A DNA stretch of 5,873 bases, from the NCBI GenBank assembly GCA_900551985.1, contig URYG01000200.1:1-5873 (forward strand), read 5' to 3'. Shown piece by piece: positions 5,622-5,873 of the stretch. A program made the translations under genes and the position numbers. The first letter of the stretch is position 1. Every line of letters starts with the position of its first letter. Under the pieces are notes generated by a model. It did no database searches, was not told the DNA's origin, and saw only the letters and a list, made by a program, of their open reading frames with translations. This stretch comes from an uncultured Prevotella sp. GTDB taxonomy: Bacteria; Bacteroidota; Bacteroidia; Bacteroidales; Bacteroidaceae.

Positions 5622-5873
5622 TTACTTTACTGCAACAAGCTCTACATCGAAGATCAATGCTGAGAATGGAGGAATAGCTGCACCTGCGCCACGCTCGCCA
5701 TAACCCAACTGATAAGGGATGAAGAAACGGTACTTAGCACCCTCGGTCATCAACTGAAGACCCTCTGTCCAACCAGCGATTACCTGGTTCAATGGGAAGG
5801 TAGCAGTCTGACCACGGTCGTAAGAGCTATCAAACTTAGTACCATCGATGAGTGTACCCTCGTAGTGGCACTC
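5622..5873 (-). CDS. FKBP-type prolyl isomerase, C-terminal part (cut by window)
   Basis: Only the last 83 residues and the TAA stop are in the window; the gene continues past the right edge. The visible part, from ECHYEGTLIDGTKFDSS to IFDVELVAVK, is nearly a full FKBP_C domain of the FklB/Mip type. Pocket residues at visible positions Tyr4, Phe14, Asp15, Ile32, Trp35, Tyr58 and Phe75 are all kept, with GYGERG and AIPPFSALIFD, so it should be active. It ends straight after the domain with no tail. As the most upstream FKBP seen, it may be first or internal in the operon. Whether it has a signal peptide or an FKBP_N domain cannot be told. Confidence 0.92.
   Translation of the reverse strand, partial: ECHYEGTLIDGTKFDSSYDRGQTATFPLNQVIAGWTEGLQLMTEGAKYRFFIPYQLGYGERGAGAAIPPFSALIFDVELVAVK

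Overview
The window looks like chromosomal DNA of a gut- or oral-type Bacteroidota, most likely Prevotella/Segatella. The grounds are protein style (FKBP_N/FKBP_C rotamases, a type-I-like glutaminyl cyclase, an AsnC/Lrp regulator), Bacteroidota promoter elements (TTTG and TAnnTTTG, about 20 bp apart), A-rich start regions without clear Shine-Dalgarno sequences, and moderate GC. The genus is an inference. All recognisable genes lie on the minus strand, so they read from right to left.

Right part (5873 down to 3694): three tandem FKBP-type peptidyl-prolyl isomerase genes separated by 38 and 42 bp, almost certainly one transcript. The first is cut by the window edge. The second is a lipoprotein. 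The third has a signal peptide and a very basic C-terminal tail. The run ends at a 21-bp hairpin (3597-3642) that reads as an intrinsic terminator on the minus strand.

Middle and left part (3518 down to 241): a compact three-gene unit. An Lrp/AsnC regulator is followed after 25 bp by a two-domain hydrolase, in which a gamma-glutamyl hydrolase (peptidase C26, PuuD-like) is fused to a renal-dipeptidase-type M19 dipeptidase. After 4 bp comes a membrane-anchored or exported M28-fold glutaminyl cyclase. A candidate promoter with a dyad over its -7 element lies in front of the regulator. The likely theme is turnover of small peptides and gamma-glutamyl compounds under amino-acid control, plus pyroglutamate capping of exported proteins. 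The FKBPs add to the envelope protein-maturation theme.

Left edge (1-240): no gene found. It holds a weak hairpin, a consensus promoter pointing left out of the window, four copies of the octamer GGAGATWA (two of them inside the promoter spacer), and an 84-bp imperfect palindrome bounded by 12-bp inverted repeats. This is the least explained DNA here.

Most of the window is ordinary. The points most worth a second look are the C26-M19 fusion in its operon, the repeated octamer and palindrome at the left edge, and the tandem FKBP trio. No obviously new defence, mobile or CRISPR-like system is visible.
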